Assembly (NCBI RefSeq): GCF_000768335.1
Contig: NZ_AVPT01000001.1
Span: forward strand, 124,001-188,000
Direction: 5' to 3'
Source: Lysobacter arseniciresistens ZS79
GTDB lineage: Bacteria; Pseudomonadota; Gammaproteobacteria; Xanthomonadales; Xanthomonadaceae
Length of the DNA stretch: 64,000 nucleotides
Shown here: positions 36,587 through 46,584 of the stretch, piece by piece
How the letters are laid out: every line of letters begins with the position of its first letter
Numbering within the stretch: the first letter of the stretch is position 1
Notes under the pieces: model-generated
Told to the model about the DNA's origin: nothing
Database searches by the model: none
The model's input: only the letters and a program-made list of their open reading frames with translations
Made by a program: the position numbers and the translations under genes

Positions 36587-36865
36587 TCAGCCGAGCAGGT
36601 CGCCGTACTCGGGGTGGCGGTCTACCCAGCCGGCCGCGTACGAGCACGCCGGCCGCACGTGCCAGCCCTGCGCCCTGGCGTGATCGAACGCCACCCGGGT
36701 CAGTGTCCCCGCGATCCCGCGCCCGCCGACCGCCTCGGGGACGATGGTGTGCTCGATCACCATGCATTCGCCCTCCATCCGGTAGTCGAGCACCGCCTCC
36801 ACGCCCTCGAGCACGGTGACGAAGCGGGAACGGTCGGGTTGGTGCTGCACTTCGAAGTCGGACAT
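36587..36865 (-). CDS. Small GNAT-type N-acetyltransferase
   Basis: 92 residues. The short GNAT form (Acetyltransf_CG type): strand VLDYRMEGECMVIEHTIVPE, acetyl-CoA loop AVGGRGIAGTLTRVAFDHAR, then VRPACSYAAGWVDRHPEYGDL, which contains the Cys/Tyr typical of this subgroup. The substrate is unknown; human relatives are poorly understood. Complete for its subfamily (about 90 residues). Starts at MSDFEVQHQ. Lies 43 bases from the H1-like gene on the same strand. Confidence 0.88.
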   Translation of the reverse strand: MSDFEVQHQPDRSRFVTVLEGVEAVLDYRMEGECMVIEHTIVPEAVGGRGIAGTLTRVAFDHARAQGWHVRPACSYAAGWVDRHPEYGDLLG

Positions 36866-36908
36866 GTCGGTTCCATCGATGGATGGTGAAGGTGGGGGCG
36901 GATGCGGC

Positions 36909-37697
36909 TCAACGGCTGTCGCGCTTGCCCTGGTTGTGGCGGTCATGCGTGCTGATGCTGCCCTGGATGCCCTGCAGGCGCGCCTCGGCGGCGTGGAGCT
37001 CGCCGGCGCGCTGGGCGGCGGAGTCGGACTGGAACCCCTCGTGCGCGTGCCCGCCGGGGTGGTCGGCCAGTTGCTGCCAGGGCTGTCCCTCGCGGGCCTG
37101 CTGTTGCTTGGCCTCCAGCAGTTCGCGGGTGTTGGCGAGTGCCTGCGCGGGGGTGATGGCACCGCGGCGACTGGCGCCGCGGCCGCTGCTGGCAGCCGTC
37201 GACTTGCGGGGCGGGCTCTTGCGCGAGGGGGTTTTGGCGGTCGCGGCGGTGGCTGTCTTCCGCGTCGCGGGCTTCCGGCGGGCGGTCGTGCCGGAGGCGG
37301 AGTTACCGGCCTTGGTCCTTGTTGTGGCGTTCTTCTTCGCTGCGACCTTCTTCGCCGGGGCCTTCTTCGTCGCGGCCTTCTTTGCGACCTTTGCCACGCT
37401 CTTCCTGGTGACCTTCTTCGCGGTCGGCTTCTTTACGGCCTTCGTCGCGGTCTTCCGGCTCATGGTCTTCTTCGATGCCGCCTTCTTGACGACCGCCTTT
37501 TTCGATGCCGTCTTCTTCGCAACCGGCTTCTTGGGCGCGGTCTTTTTCACCGTCTTCTTCGTTGTGGCCTTCTTCGTCGTGGCGGCCCCTGCGGCCTTCT
37601 TTGCCGCCTTGCCGCTGGCAGACTTCTTCGCCGCCTTCGTGGCGGCCTTCTTCGTACTCTTCTTCGCGGCGGTCTTGCGGGCTCGGGTCGTGGCCAT
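36909..37697 (-). CDS. Histone H1-like Lys/Ala-rich DNA-binding protein
   Basis: 262 residues. Residues 1 to about 185 are a near-continuous run of Lys, Ala, Thr and Pro in AAKK/KKTA words, like the C-terminal tail of histone H1 and the bacterial HctB/AlgP group. It is very basic and disordered, expected to bind and condense DNA or RNA. The last 75 residues differ: ITPAQALANTRELLEAKQQQ, then a His/Gly segment and RLQGIQGSISTHDRHNQ, an amphipathic helical part that may mediate contacts. ATG 37697 has GGAGG four bases before it. Repeat tracts of this kind change length easily, so the size is likely strain-variable. Confidence 0.88.
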   Translation of the reverse strand: MATTRARKTAAKKSTKKAATKAAKKSASGKAAKKAAGAATTKKATTKKTVKKTAPKKPVAKKTASKKAVVKKAASKKTMSRKTATKAVKKPTAKKVTRKSVAKVAKKAATKKAPAKKVAAKKNATTRTKAGNSASGTTARRKPATRKTATAATAKTPSRKSPPRKSTAASSGRGASRRGAITPAQALANTRELLEAKQQQAREGQPWQQLADHPGGHAHEGFQSDSAAQRAGELHAAEARLQGIQGSISTHDRHNQGKRDSR

Positions 37698-37833
37698 GCA
37701 TCCTCCATCGGATCGGTCGGCTGGTGCGGCACCGCGGCGGTGTCGCGCCCGCCACGCGGGCGGGCCCAGCCTGACTATCACGCCCCGCATGCAATCGGGG
37801 TGAGGGCGCGACGCGGCCGCCCTCCGTCGGGAA

Positions 37834-38439
37834 TCAGCCGAACGACGGGTTTAACAAGCGCTGCAGGAACACGCTTCCGATCCGCGGCTCCATCAGCAGC
37901 ATGAAAAGCACGCCGTAGATCGCGCCCGACAGGTGCGCGTTGTGGTTGGTGTTGCCACCGCCCTGCCGGTCCATCCAGAAGGAGTAACCGACGTAGAACA
38001 CGCCGTAGAGGATCGCCGGCACCGGCAGGAAGAACACGAAGATCAGCGACCACGGCTGCACCAGGATGAAGGCGAACAGCACCGCCGACACCGCGCCCGA
38101 CGCGCCGAGGCTCCGGTAGCGACTGTCGTGCCTGTGGCGCAGGTAGGTCGGCAGGATCGCGATGACGATCGCCGACAGGTAGAACAGCACGAACCCGACC
38201 GGCCCGATCAGCGACGACACCACCTGCTCGGCGAAGCGGCCGAAGAAGAACAGCGTGATCATGTTGAACAGCAGGTGCGGCCAGTCGGCGTGGATGAAGC
38301 CGTGGGTCAGCAGGCGGTCGTACTGCTTTTGCCGGTCGATCGCCGGCGGCCACAGGATCAGGCGGTCCAGCAGCCGCGGGTTGTTGAAGGCGAGCCAGGT
38401 GACCAGCACGGTCACGCCGATGATTATCAGGGTCAGCAT
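37834..38439 (-). CDS. Rhomboid-family intramembrane serine protease
   Basis: 201 residues with about six membrane helices. The catalytic serine sits in SLGASGAVSAV and the paired histidine in NTNHNAHLSGAIYGV; HADWPHLLFNMITLFFFG is the usual second-helix block. It should cut single-pass membrane proteins within the inner membrane. The substrate is unknown. The helix count and compact size match the basic bacterial type. Its start is 36 bases after the POT transporter stop on the same strand, so the two may share a transcript. Confidence 0.9.
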   Translation of the reverse strand: MLTLIIIGVTVLVTWLAFNNPRLLDRLILWPPAIDRQKQYDRLLTHGFIHADWPHLLFNMITLFFFGRFAEQVVSSLIGPVGFVLFYLSAIVIAILPTYLRHRHDSRYRSLGASGAVSAVLFAFILVQPWSLIFVFFLPVPAILYGVFYVGYSFWMDRQGGGNTNHNAHLSGAIYGVLFMLLMEPRIGSVFLQRLLNPSFG

Positions 38440-38475
38440 TGGGGGTTCCGGTTCGGGTCGGGTGTCGGGACGCGG

Positions 38476-40107
38476 TCAGGCAACCCGGTAGTTGTCCTGC
38501 ATCGGGTAGCGCCGCGCGTACAGCGCAAAGGCCAGCGCCGCCACGAACGCGAACGCGGCGAAGAAGAACATCAGGAATGCGTTCTCGCTGTAGCCGGTGC
38601 CGGCGATGCTGGCGGTCACCGCGTCGTTGCGCACGGCGGCATTGGTGATCAGCACCCACAGGCTGCCGAAGGTGCTGGTGAGGTACCAGAACGCCATGAT
38701 CACGCCCTTCATCGACTGCGTGGCTTGGCTGTAGGCGAACTCGAGCGCGGTCGCCGACACCAGCACCTCGCCGAACGTCAGCAACGTGTACGGCAGCGTC
38801 TGCCAGGCCAGCGATACGTCGTCGCCGCCGTCGATCCACAGCTGGATCACGCCGGCCGCGACCCACGCCACGCCCGAGAACGCGATGCCCCAGCCCATCC
38901 GCCGCAATGCGGTGACCTGGAAACCCATGCGCCGCAGCGCCGGGTACAGCACGATGTTGTTGAACGGGATCAGCAGCATCACCAGCAGCGGGTTGAGCGC
39001 CTGCATCTGCGCCGGCTCCATCACCAGCCAGCTCGGCCACCACCAGCTGTCGTGCGGCACCACCATCTCGCGGCCCTGGATGATCCAGGTCGAGGCCTTC
39101 TGGTCGAACAGCGACCAGAACGGAGTGACCAGCGCGAACACGATCAGCACCCGCAGCACGCCACGCACGCTGTCGACCGCGGCATCCGGGTGGCGCCCAC
39201 GCGCGCGTTCGAGCTGCATCGAGGTGCCGATGCCGCCGAACGCGATCAGCACGCCCAGCGCCAGGCACGCGCTGATGACGAAGCCGAAGTCGTCCGGCCA
39301 CCAGCCCGGCGCCATGCCGCGCAGCGACAGCGCCCACAGCACCAGCAGGCCGACCGCGATGGCGACGCCCAGCACCGCGATCACGAGGCCGGGCCGTCCC
39401 TGCCCCGGCGCACGCGCCAGCAGCGCCGTGCGCGACACCGCGAGGAACGAATCCGGGTCCGCACCCGACGGCGGCACGTTGACGTACTGCCTGCGCCCCA
39501 GCCAGAACACGAACGTGGCGATGAACATCAGCACGCCCGGCACGCCGAACGCCACCGAAGGCCCGTAGTGGCGCAGCAGCAGCGGTGCGAACAGCGAGGC
39601 AAAGAACGAGCCGAAGTTGATGATCCAGTAGAACGCGTCGAAGACGATCTTCGCCTTGTCCTTGTTGCTCTGGTCGAACTGGTCGCCGCAGAACGACACC
39701 ACCAGTGGCTTGATGCCGCCGGAACCGAACGCGATCAGGAACAGGCCGGTGAAGAACCCCGCGCGACTGTCCTCGAACAGCGCCAGGCAGGCGTGGCCGG
39801 CGCAGTAGATCAGCGAGAACCACAGGACGGTGTTGTACTTGCCGAAGAACCGGTCCGACAACCAACCGCCCAGCAGCGGGAAGAAGTACACGCCGATGAC
39901 GAAGGTGTGGAACACGTCCTTCGCCGCCGATTCCCGGTCCACGCCCGCCGGGATGTACTGCAACAGCACCGAGCTGATAAGGAACGGCACCAGGATGTTG
40001 CGCATCCCGTAGAAGCTGAAGCGCTCGCACGCCTCGTTGCCGATGATGTAGGGGATCTGGCGGGGCATCCTGCCTGCTGCGGCCGGGGCCGTTGCGGCTG
40101 TCGTCAT
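38476..40107 (-). CDS. POT/PTR-family proton-coupled peptide transporter
   Basis: 543 residues, 12-14 membrane helices. Family marks: the proton-coupling ExxER motif as NEACERFSFYGMRNILVPF, then FFPLLGGWLSDRFFGKYNTV and FGSGGIKPLVVSFCGDQF. It should import di- and tripeptides with protons across the inner membrane. ATG 40107 begins MTTAATAPAAAGRMPRQIPY. Divergent from the M14 peptidase gene, with 138 bases between; Dcp (at 32 kb) and the M14 enzyme would supply peptides, which fits a protein-degrading lifestyle, though they are not one operon. Confidence 0.92.
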   Translation of the reverse strand: MTTAATAPAAAGRMPRQIPYIIGNEACERFSFYGMRNILVPFLISSVLLQYIPAGVDRESAAKDVFHTFVIGVYFFPLLGGWLSDRFFGKYNTVLWFSLIYCAGHACLALFEDSRAGFFTGLFLIAFGSGGIKPLVVSFCGDQFDQSNKDKAKIVFDAFYWIINFGSFFASLFAPLLLRHYGPSVAFGVPGVLMFIATFVFWLGRRQYVNVPPSGADPDSFLAVSRTALLARAPGQGRPGLVIAVLGVAIAVGLLVLWALSLRGMAPGWWPDDFGFVISACLALGVLIAFGGIGTSMQLERARGRHPDAAVDSVRGVLRVLIVFALVTPFWSLFDQKASTWIIQGREMVVPHDSWWWPSWLVMEPAQMQALNPLLVMLLIPFNNIVLYPALRRMGFQVTALRRMGWGIAFSGVAWVAAGVIQLWIDGGDDVSLAWQTLPYTLLTFGEVLVSATALEFAYSQATQSMKGVIMAFWYLTSTFGSLWVLITNAAVRNDAVTASIAGTGYSENAFLMFFFAAFAFVAALAFALYARRYPMQDNYRVA

Positions 40108-40245
40108 CTGCGGTGGAACCCTGGGGCCAGGCAAGCTGGCGAAGGGGTCAAGCCTACCCGAACCACCCGCCCGCGCGCCGGTGCCGGGCGCCCCTGCGTG
40201 GCGGCCGGTTACCATCGGCGCCGGATTTCAACGAGACCCTGCCCG

Positions 40246-42042
40246 ATGACCCGTTTGCTGCGCTCCGCCCCGCTCGCCGTCGCGCTCGCCGGCCTGCTCG
40301 CCACCGCCCTTCCCGCCGCCGCGCAGGACGCGCCGCTGACCACGGTGTCGGAGCGCAGCGGCTTCGTGGAGACCGGACGCTATGACGAAGTCATCGCGCT
40401 GTGCGACGCGTTTGCCGCGCGCTACCCCGACGCGGTGCGCTGCGAGACGTTCGGCACCAGCCCCGAGGGCCGGCCGATGAAGCTGCTGGTCGCCACCCGC
40501 AGCGGCGCCTTCACCCCGGAGGCCGCGCGGCAGCAGGGCCTGCCGGTCACGCTGATCCAGGGCGGCATCCACGCCGGCGAAATCGACGGCAAGGACGCCG
40601 GTTTCCTCGCCCTGCGCGAGTTGCTGGAAGGCCAGGCGGCCGACGTCCCGACCGACGTGCTGGCAAAACAGGTGTTCCTGTTCGTGCCGGTGTTCAACGT
40701 CGACGGCCACGAACGTTTCGGCGCGTGGAACCGGCCCAACCAGCGCGGCCCGAAGGAGATGGGCTGGCGTACCACGGCGCAGAACTACAACCTCAACCGC
40801 GGCTATGTGAAGGCCGACGCGCCGGAAATGCAGGCGATGCTGGCGCTGATCAACCGCTGGGACCCGCTGGCGTACGTCGACCTGCACGTGACCAACGGGG
40901 CCAAGTTCCAGCACGACATCTCGATCCAGGTCGAGCCGGTCAACAGCGGCGACGAGGCCCTCCGTGCGGCCGGCAAGACCCTGCGCGGCAACACCATCGC
41001 CTATCTCGCCGGCCACGGTTCGCTGCCGCTGCCGTTCTACCCGTCGTTCGTGCAACACGACAACCCGGCGTCGGGCTTCGAGGACGGGGTCGCCACGCCG
41101 CGCTTCTCGCACGGCTACATGCAGCTGCGCAACAGGCTCGGCATGCTGGTGGAGACGCACTCGTGGAAGGAGTATCCGCACCGGGTGAAGTCCACCCACG
41201 ACGCCATCATGGCAGTGCTCGGCCAGGTCGCGCAGAATGGCAAGCAGTGGCTGGCGCTGGCCCACGCGGCCGACGCGCGCGCGCGCAAGCTCGGTGGCGA
41301 CGACGTCGCGCTGTCGTACGCGGCCACCGACGAGTGCCGCACGATCGACTTCCTCGGCTACGCCTACACCCGCACGCCGTCGTCGGTGTCCGGCGCGACC
41401 ATGACCCGCTACGACGAGACCACGCCCGAGACCTGGACCGTGCCGCTGTGCGACGACATCCGCCCGGAGCTGGTGGTCGAGGCGCCCGACGCCGGCTACC
41501 TGGTGCCGGCCGCGCACGCCAGCTGGGTGGCCGAGCGGCTGGACCGCCACGCGATCGAATACCGCCGGCTCGAGAACGCGCTGTCCAACGCGCGCGTCGA
41601 GGCTTTCCGCGCCGACTCGCGCGAGTTCGCCAGCCAGTCGGTTGAAGGCCACCAGCGGCTGGAGCTGGAGGGCAACTGGGCGCGTGAAACCCACGACGTC
41701 GCCGCCGGCGCCCTGTTCGTGCCGATCGCGCAGCCGAAGGCGCGGCTGGTGATGGCGATCCTGGAGCCGCGGGCGCCGGATGCGCTGGCGGCCTGGGGCG
41801 AGTTCAACAACGCCTTCGAGCGCAAGGAGTACATGGAGGACTACGTGGCCGAGGAAGTCGCGCGCGAGATGCTGGAGCGCGACCCGAAGCTGAAGGCGGA
41901 GTTCGAGAAGCGGCTGCGCGAGGACGCCGAATTCGCCGCCAGCCCGCGCGACCGGCTGGACTTCTTCTACCGCCGCCACTCCTCCTACGACGAACGCTAC
42001 AACCTCTACCCGGTGCTGCGCACCGACCGCGCGCCGCGCTGA
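40246..42042 (+). CDS. Secreted M14-family zinc carboxypeptidase
   Basis: 598 residues with a Sec signal peptide (AVALAGLLATALPAAAQ). The zinc site is H109-A-G-E112 (QGGIHAGEIDGKDAG) and the third ligand His in YVDLHVTNGAKF. The catalytic Glu is probably in LGMLVETHSWKEYPHR. The catalytic domain spans about 45-330; the rest is a domain common in the long bacterial M14 peptidases. It should cut C-terminal residues or peptidoglycan peptides outside the cytoplasm. Which of these it prefers cannot be read from the sequence. It lies upstream of the RND operon but is separated from it by a GC hairpin and a promoter. Confidence 0.9.
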   Translation: MTRLLRSAPLAVALAGLLATALPAAAQDAPLTTVSERSGFVETGRYDEVIALCDAFAARYPDAVRCETFGTSPEGRPMKLLVATRSGAFTPEAARQQGLPVTLIQGGIHAGEIDGKDAGFLALRELLEGQAADVPTDVLAKQVFLFVPVFNVDGHERFGAWNRPNQRGPKEMGWRTTAQNYNLNRGYVKADAPEMQAMLALINRWDPLAYVDLHVTNGAKFQHDISIQVEPVNSGDEALRAAGKTLRGNTIAYLAGHGSLPLPFYPSFVQHDNPASGFEDGVATPRFSHGYMQLRNRLGMLVETHSWKEYPHRVKSTHDAIMAVLGQVAQNGKQWLALAHAADARARKLGGDDVALSYAATDECRTIDFLGYAYTRTPSSVSGATMTRYDETTPETWTVPLCDDIRPELVVEAPDAGYLVPAAHASWVAERLDRHAIEYRRLENALSNARVEAFRADSREFASQSVEGHQRLELEGNWARETHDVAAGALFVPIAQPKARLVMAILEPRAPDALAAWGEFNNAFERKEYMEDYVAEEVAREMLERDPKLKAEFEKRLREDAEFAASPRDRLDFFYRRHSSYDERYNLYPVLRTDRAPR

Positions 42043-42049
42043 CCGTCCG

Positions 42050-42076
42050 GGCGGGCGTCCTGTCCGGGCGCCCGCC
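42050..42076 (+). terminator. GC hairpin behind the M14 gene
   Basis: GGCGGGCG (42050-42057), 11-base loop, CGCCCGCC (42069-42076), followed by GCTTT. Weak T tail; probably ends the M14 transcript before the RND promoter. Confidence 0.5.
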
Positions 42077-42110
42077 GCTTTGCCGATCGTGTCCGTCGCC
42101 GGCCCCGGCT

Positions 42111-42140
42111 TTGACAAAAAAAGAATGATCGTTCATTCTT
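42111..42140 (+). promoter_or_regulatory. RND operon promoter with TetR-type operator
   Basis: A perfect -35 TTGACA (42111-42116), 17-base spacer, CATTCT as -10 (42134-42139). AAGAATGATC-GTTCATTCTT at 42121-42140 is an inverted repeat with 9 of 10 positions matching. It covers most of the spacer and the -10, so a bound dimer would block RNA polymerase. The likely ligand is the TetR protein encoded at the end of the same operon (47993). Confidence 0.8.
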
Positions 42141-42195
42141 CGCCACCTAAACAGGCGTGGCGCCTGCCGTTTTCCTTTACGAAGAGCCCTCCCCC

Positions 42196-43422
42196 ATGAC
42201 CCACACTCCCCACCGGCTGGCCCGCCGCGCCGTGCTCCTGCCCCTGGCCCTGTCCGTCGCCCTGGCCGCCTGCAGTGGCGACTCCGCGCCCCCGCAGATG
42301 CCCGGCGGCGCGGTGACCGTCGTCACCCTGGAAGCCCGACCGGTGACCCTGACCCGCGAGTTGCCGGGGCGCACCGCGCCGTACCTGGTGGCCGAAGTGC
42401 GGCCGCAGGTGAGCGGTATCGTCGATCGCCGCCTGTTCGACGAGGGCGGCACGGTCAAGGCCGGCCAGCCGCTGTACCAGCTGGAGGACGCGACCTACCG
42501 CGCCGACGCCGCCAGCGCCAAGGCCGCCCTCGCCCGGGCCGAGGCGACGCTCGAAGCCACCCGCCTGACCGCCAGGCGCACCGCCGAGCTGGCCAAGATC
42601 GACGCGGTCAGCGCGCAGGACGCCGAGAACGCCACCGCCGCGCTGCGCCAGGCCGAGGCCGACGTCGGCGTCGCCCGCGCCGCCCTGCAGCGCAGCAACG
42701 TCACCCTCGGCTATGCGCGCATCACCTCGCCGATCAGCGGCCGGATCGGCAAGTCGTCGGTCACCCGCGGCGCGCTGGTCACCGCCAACCAGGTGACGCC
42801 GCTGGCGACGGTGCAGCAGCTCGACCCGATCCACGTCGACCTCACCCAGTCCGCCAGCGAGCTGATGGCGCTGCGCCGCGACCTCGCCAGCGGCGCGCTG
42901 GAAAGCACGCCGGAAATGCCGGTCACCATCCTGCTCGACGACGGCAGCACCTTCGCCCACGAGGGCAAGCTGGCGTTCTCCGAGGTGACGGTCGACCCGT
43001 CCACCGGCAGCTATTCGCTGCGCGTGGTGGTCGACAACCCCGACCACGTCCTGCTGCCCGGCATGTACGTGCGCGCGGTGATCGGCGCCGGCATCCGCGA
43101 GGACGCGATCCTGGTGCCGCAGCAGGGCATCGCCCGCGACCCCAAGGGCAACACCAGCGCGATGGTGGTCAACGCCGAGGGCAAGGTCGAGGTCCGGCCG
43201 GTCCAGGTTAGCCGCACCGTCGGCGACAAGTGGCTGGTCGAGAGCGGCCTGGCCGCCGGTGACCGGGTGATCGTCGAGGGCCTGCAGAAGATCCAGCCGG
43301 GCATGCCGGTGCAGGTCACCGAGGCGGGGACCGAAACGCCGGCCGATGCGCCCGCCGATGCCGGGGCCGCCGCCGGACCCGCGCCCGCGACCGGCGCCAC
43401 CGACGACAGCGCCGGCCAGTAA
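42196..43422 (+). CDS. RND efflux periplasmic adaptor (MexA/AcrA-like lipoprotein)
   Basis: 408 residues, lipobox LAAC with Cys26. Order typical of the family: lipoyl halves (AEVRPQVSGIVDRRLFDEGG and ITSPISGRIGKSSVTRGALV), a coiled-coil hairpin between them (about residues 95-170), a beta-barrel (LAFSEVTVDPSTGSYSLRVV) and a membrane-proximal end. It joins the pump to the outer-membrane channel. The C-terminus has a Pro/Ala/Asp tail. First gene of a four-gene operon; 12 bases to the pump gene. The start is set at MTHTPHRLAR; the upstream frame has no ATG. Confidence 0.93.
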   Translation: MTHTPHRLARRAVLLPLALSVALAACSGDSAPPQMPGGAVTVVTLEARPVTLTRELPGRTAPYLVAEVRPQVSGIVDRRLFDEGGTVKAGQPLYQLEDATYRADAASAKAALARAEATLEATRLTARRTAELAKIDAVSAQDAENATAALRQAEADVGVARAALQRSNVTLGYARITSPISGRIGKSSVTRGALVTANQVTPLATVQQLDPIHVDLTQSASELMALRRDLASGALESTPEMPVTILLDDGSTFAHEGKLAFSEVTVDPSTGSYSLRVVVDNPDHVLLPGMYVRAVIGAGIREDAILVPQQGIARDPKGNTSAMVVNAEGKVEVRPVQVSRTVGDKWLVESGLAAGDRVIVEGLQKIQPGMPVQVTEAGTETPADAPADAGAAAGPAPATGATDDSAGQ

Positions 43423-43434
43423 GGGGAACCACGC

Positions 43435-46400
43435 ATGGCACGTTTCTTCATCGATCGCCCGATCTTCGCGTGGGTGATCGCGATCATCATCATGCTCGCC
43501 GGCACGCTGGCGATCTTCACCCTGCCGGTGTCGATGTACCCGAGCGTGGCCCCGCCGGCGGTCGAGATCCGCGCGACCTACCCCGGCGCCTCGGCACAGG
43601 TGGTCGAGAACTCGGTCACCCAGATCGTCGAGCAGAACATGAAGGGCCTGGACGGGCTGCTGTACTTCTCGTCCAACAGCTCCTCCAACGGCATGGCGAC
43701 CATCACCCTGACGTTCGAGAGCGGCACCGACCCCGACATCGCCCAGGTGCAGGTGCAGAACAAGCTGCAGCTGGCGATGCCGCTGCTGCCGCAGGAAGTG
43801 CAGCGCCAGGGCGTCAACGTGAGCAAGTCGGCCAGCGGCTTCCTGCAGGTGCTCGGCTTCGTGTCCGAGGACGGCAGCATGGACCGCGTCGACATCTCCG
43901 ACTACGTCGGCGCCAACCTGGTCGACCCGCTCAGCCGCGTGCCGGGCGTGGGCAACATCCAGGTGTTCGGCGCCAAGTACGCGATGCGGATCTGGCTGGA
44001 CCCGAACAAGCTCGACACCTACCGCCTCGCGGTGCCCGAAGTGGTCGCCGCGATCCAGGCGCAGAACGCGCAGGTCGCGATCGGCCAGCTCGGCGGCACC
44101 CCGGCGATCGATGGCCAGCAGCTCAACGCGACCATCAACGCCCAGGACCGCCTGCAGACCGCGGAGCAGTTCCGCGACATCGTGGTGCGCGCCAATCCCG
44201 ATGGTTCGGTGCTGAAGCTGGGTGACATCGCCCGGGTCGAACTGGGCGCGGAGACCTACGACTTCATCACCCGCTACAACGGCAAGCCGGCCAGCGGCAT
44301 CGCGATCTCGCTGGCCACCGGCGCCAACGCGCTGGAGACGGCGGCCGGCGTGAAGCAGGCATTGTCCGAACTCGAACCGTACTTCCCGCCGGGACTCAAG
44401 GCGGTGGTGCCGTTCGACACCACGCCGTTCGTGCAGGTGTCGATCAAGGGCGTGATCAAGACCCTGATCGAAGCGATCGTGCTGGTGTTCCTGGTGATGT
44501 ACCTGTTCCTTCAGAACTTCCGCGCGACGCTGATCCCGACGATCGCGGTGCCGGTGGTGCTGCTGGGCACGTTCGGCGTGCTGGCGGCGCTGGGCTTCTC
44601 GATCAATATGCTGACGATGTTCGCGATGGTGCTGGCGATCGGCCTGCTGGTCGACGACGCGATCGTGGTGGTCGAGAACGTCGAACGCATCATGAGCGAG
44701 GAAGGCCTGTCTCCACTGGAGGCCACCCGCAAGTCGATGAAGCAGATCACCGGCGCGCTGGTCGGCATCGGCCTGGTGCTGTCGGCGGTGTTCGTGCCGA
44801 TGGCCTTCATGTCCGGCTCGACAGGCGTTATCTACCGGCAGTTCTCGGCGACGATTGTTTCGGCGATGGCGCTGTCGGTGCTGGTCGCCATCGTGCTGAC
44901 CCCGGCGCTGTGCGCGACCATGCTCAAGCCGCTGAAGAAGGGTGAGCACCACGGCACCCGCGGTTTCTTCGGCTGGTTCAACCGCAAGTTCGACCAGGGC
45001 AGCAAGAAGTACCAGCGCGGCGTGCGCGGGCTGCTGGACCGTCCCGGGCGGTTCCTGGCGATCTTCGCGGCGATGGTCCTGGTGATGGGCGTGCTGTTCG
45101 TGCGCCTGCCCTCGTCGTTCCTCCCCAACGAGGACCAGGGCGTGCTGATGGCGCTGGTACAGGCGCCTGTGGGCTCCACCCAGGAGCGCACGATGGAGTC
45201 GATCCATGCATTGGAAGACCACTTCCTCGACAACGAGGCCGAGGTGGTCGAGTCGGTCTTCAGCGTGCAGGGCTTCAGCTTCGCCGGCATGGGTCAGAAC
45301 GCCGGCATGGCCTTCATCAAGCTCAAGGACTGGGACGAGCGCACCGACGAGGCGATGTCGATCGACGCGGTCGCCGGCCGCGCGATGGGCGCGCTCATGC
45401 AGGTCAAGGACGCGATGATCTTCGCGTTCGCCCCGCCGGCGATGCCGGAGCTGGGCTTCGCCGCCGGTTACGCGTTCTACCTGCAGGACAACAGCGGCCA
45501 GGGCCACGAGGCCCTGCTGGCGGCCCGCAACCAGCTGCTGGGCATGGCCGCGCAGAGCGAACTGCTTGCCAACGTGCGTCCCAACGGCCAGGAGGACACC
45601 CCGCAGTTCCGCATCGACGTCGACACCGAGAAGGCGGCGGCGCTGGGCCTGTCGATGGAGGCGGTCAACGGCACGCTGGCAGCGGCCTGGGGCGGCCAGT
45701 ACATCGACGACTTTGTCGACCGCGGCCGGGTCAAGCGGGTCTACCTGCAGGCCGACGCGCCGTTCCGCATGACCCCGGAGGACTTCAACCTGTGGTCGGT
45801 CAAGAACGCGCAGGGCGAGATGGTGCCGTTCGCGGCGTTCGCCAGCTCGCACTGGGACTACGGTTCGCCGCGGCTGGAGCGCTACAACGGCGTCCCGGCG
45901 ATGGAGATCCAGGGCGAGGCGGCGCCGGGCGTGGCCTCGGGTGACGCGATGGACGAGATCGAGCGGCTGGCCGCGCAACTGCCGCCGGGCTTCTCGGTCG
46001 AGTGGACCGCGGCGTCGTACCAGGAGCGCGAGGCTGGCTCGCAGACGCCGCTGCTGTACACGCTGTCGCTGCTGATCGTGTTCCTGTGCCTGGCCGCGCT
46101 GTACGAGAGCTGGTCGGTACCGACCGCGGTGCTGCTGGTCGCTCCGCTGGGCATCCTTGGCGCGGTGCTGGCCAACACGATGCGCGGCATGGAGCGCGAC
46201 ATCTACTTCCAGGTGGCGATGCTGACCACGGTTGGCCTGACCAGCAAGAACGCGATCCTGATCGTCGAGTTCGCCAAGGAGAACCTCGAGCACGGCATGG
46301 ACCTGATGAAGGCCACCATGACCGCCGTGCGCGACCGCCTGCGGCCGATCCTGATGACCTCGCTGGCGTTCGGCCTGGGCGTGCTGCCGCTGGCACTCGC

Positions 46401-46584
46401 CAGTGGTGCCGGCTCCGGCGCGCAGCGCGCGATCGGCACCGGCGTGCTCGGCGGCATGATCGTCGGCACCGCGCTGGGCCTGTTCTTCATCCCGTTGTTC
46501 TTCGTGGTGGTGCAGCGCCTGTCCGGCAAGCGCGGCACCGCCACCACGCCGGCCGGCAACGACCCGGCAGGAGCCCCGCAATGA
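43435..46584 (+). CDS. RND multidrug efflux pump (AcrB/MexB-like, HAE1)
   Basis: 1049 residues, the usual length. N-terminus [20 protein letters not shown] is classic. Proton-relay residues are present: Asp407-Asp408 in [19 protein letters not shown] (same numbering as AcrB) and Lys938 in [18 protein letters not shown]. Inner-membrane trimer exporting drugs and other amphiphiles using the proton gradient. Its stop overlaps the start of the outer-membrane gene (ATGA, 46581-46584). The closest general types are MexB/SmeE/AcrB; substrate range cannot be derived from sequence. Confidence 0.95.
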   Translation: MARFFIDRPIFAWVIAIIIMLAGTLAIFTLPVSMYPSVAPPAVEIRATYPGASAQVVENSVTQIVEQNMKGLDGLLYFSSNSSSNGMATITLTFESGTDPDIAQVQVQNKLQLAMPLLPQEVQRQGVNVSKSASGFLQVLGFVSEDGSMDRVDISDYVGANLVDPLSRVPGVGNIQVFGAKYAMRIWLDPNKLDTYRLAVPEVVAAIQAQNAQVAIGQLGGTPAIDGQQLNATINAQDRLQTAEQFRDIVVRANPDGSVLKLGDIARVELGAETYDFITRYNGKPASGIAISLATGANALETAAGVKQALSELEPYFPPGLKAVVPFDTTPFVQVSIKGVIKTLIEAIVLVFLVMYLFLQNFRATLIPTIAVPVVLLGTFGVLAALGFSINMLTMFAMVLAIGLLVDDAIVVVENVERIMSEEGLSPLEATRKSMKQITGALVGIGLVLSAVFVPMAFMSGSTGVIYRQFSATIVSAMALSVLVAIVLTPALCATMLKPLKKGEHHGTRGFFGWFNRKFDQGSKKYQRGVRGLLDRPGRFLAIFAAMVLVMGVLFVRLPSSFLPNEDQGVLMALVQAPVGSTQERTMESIHALEDHFLDNEAEVVESVFSVQGFSFAGMGQNAGMAFIKLKDWDERTDEAMSIDAVAGRAMGALMQVKDAMIFAFAPPAMPELGFAAGYAFYLQDNSGQGHEALLAARNQLLGMAAQSELLANVRPNGQEDTPQFRIDVDTEKAAALGLSMEAVNGTLAAAWGGQYIDDFVDRGRVKRVYLQADAPFRMTPEDFNLWSVKNAQGEMVPFAAFASSHWDYGSPRLERYNGVPAMEIQGEAAPGVASGDAMDEIERLAAQLPPGFSVEWTAASYQEREAGSQTPLLYTLSLLIVFLCLAALYESWSVPTAVLLVAPLGILGAVLANTMRGMERDIYFQVAMLTTVGLTSKNAILIVEFAKENLEHGMDLMKATMTAVRDRLRPILMTSLAFGLGVLPLALASGAGSGAQRAIGTGVLGGMIVGTALGLFFIPLFFVVVQRLSGKRGTATTPAGNDPAGAPQ

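Noticed and set aside
37300-37700. Tandem DNA repeat or CRISPR-like array in the Lys/Ala tract
   Set aside because: The periodic CTTCTT words are just codons of KKA repeats in the H1-like gene; there are no constant repeats with unique spacers.
37933-40245. Upstream extension of the M14 peptidase frame
   Set aside because: It covers the rhomboid and POT genes antisense; the signal peptide begins at 40246.
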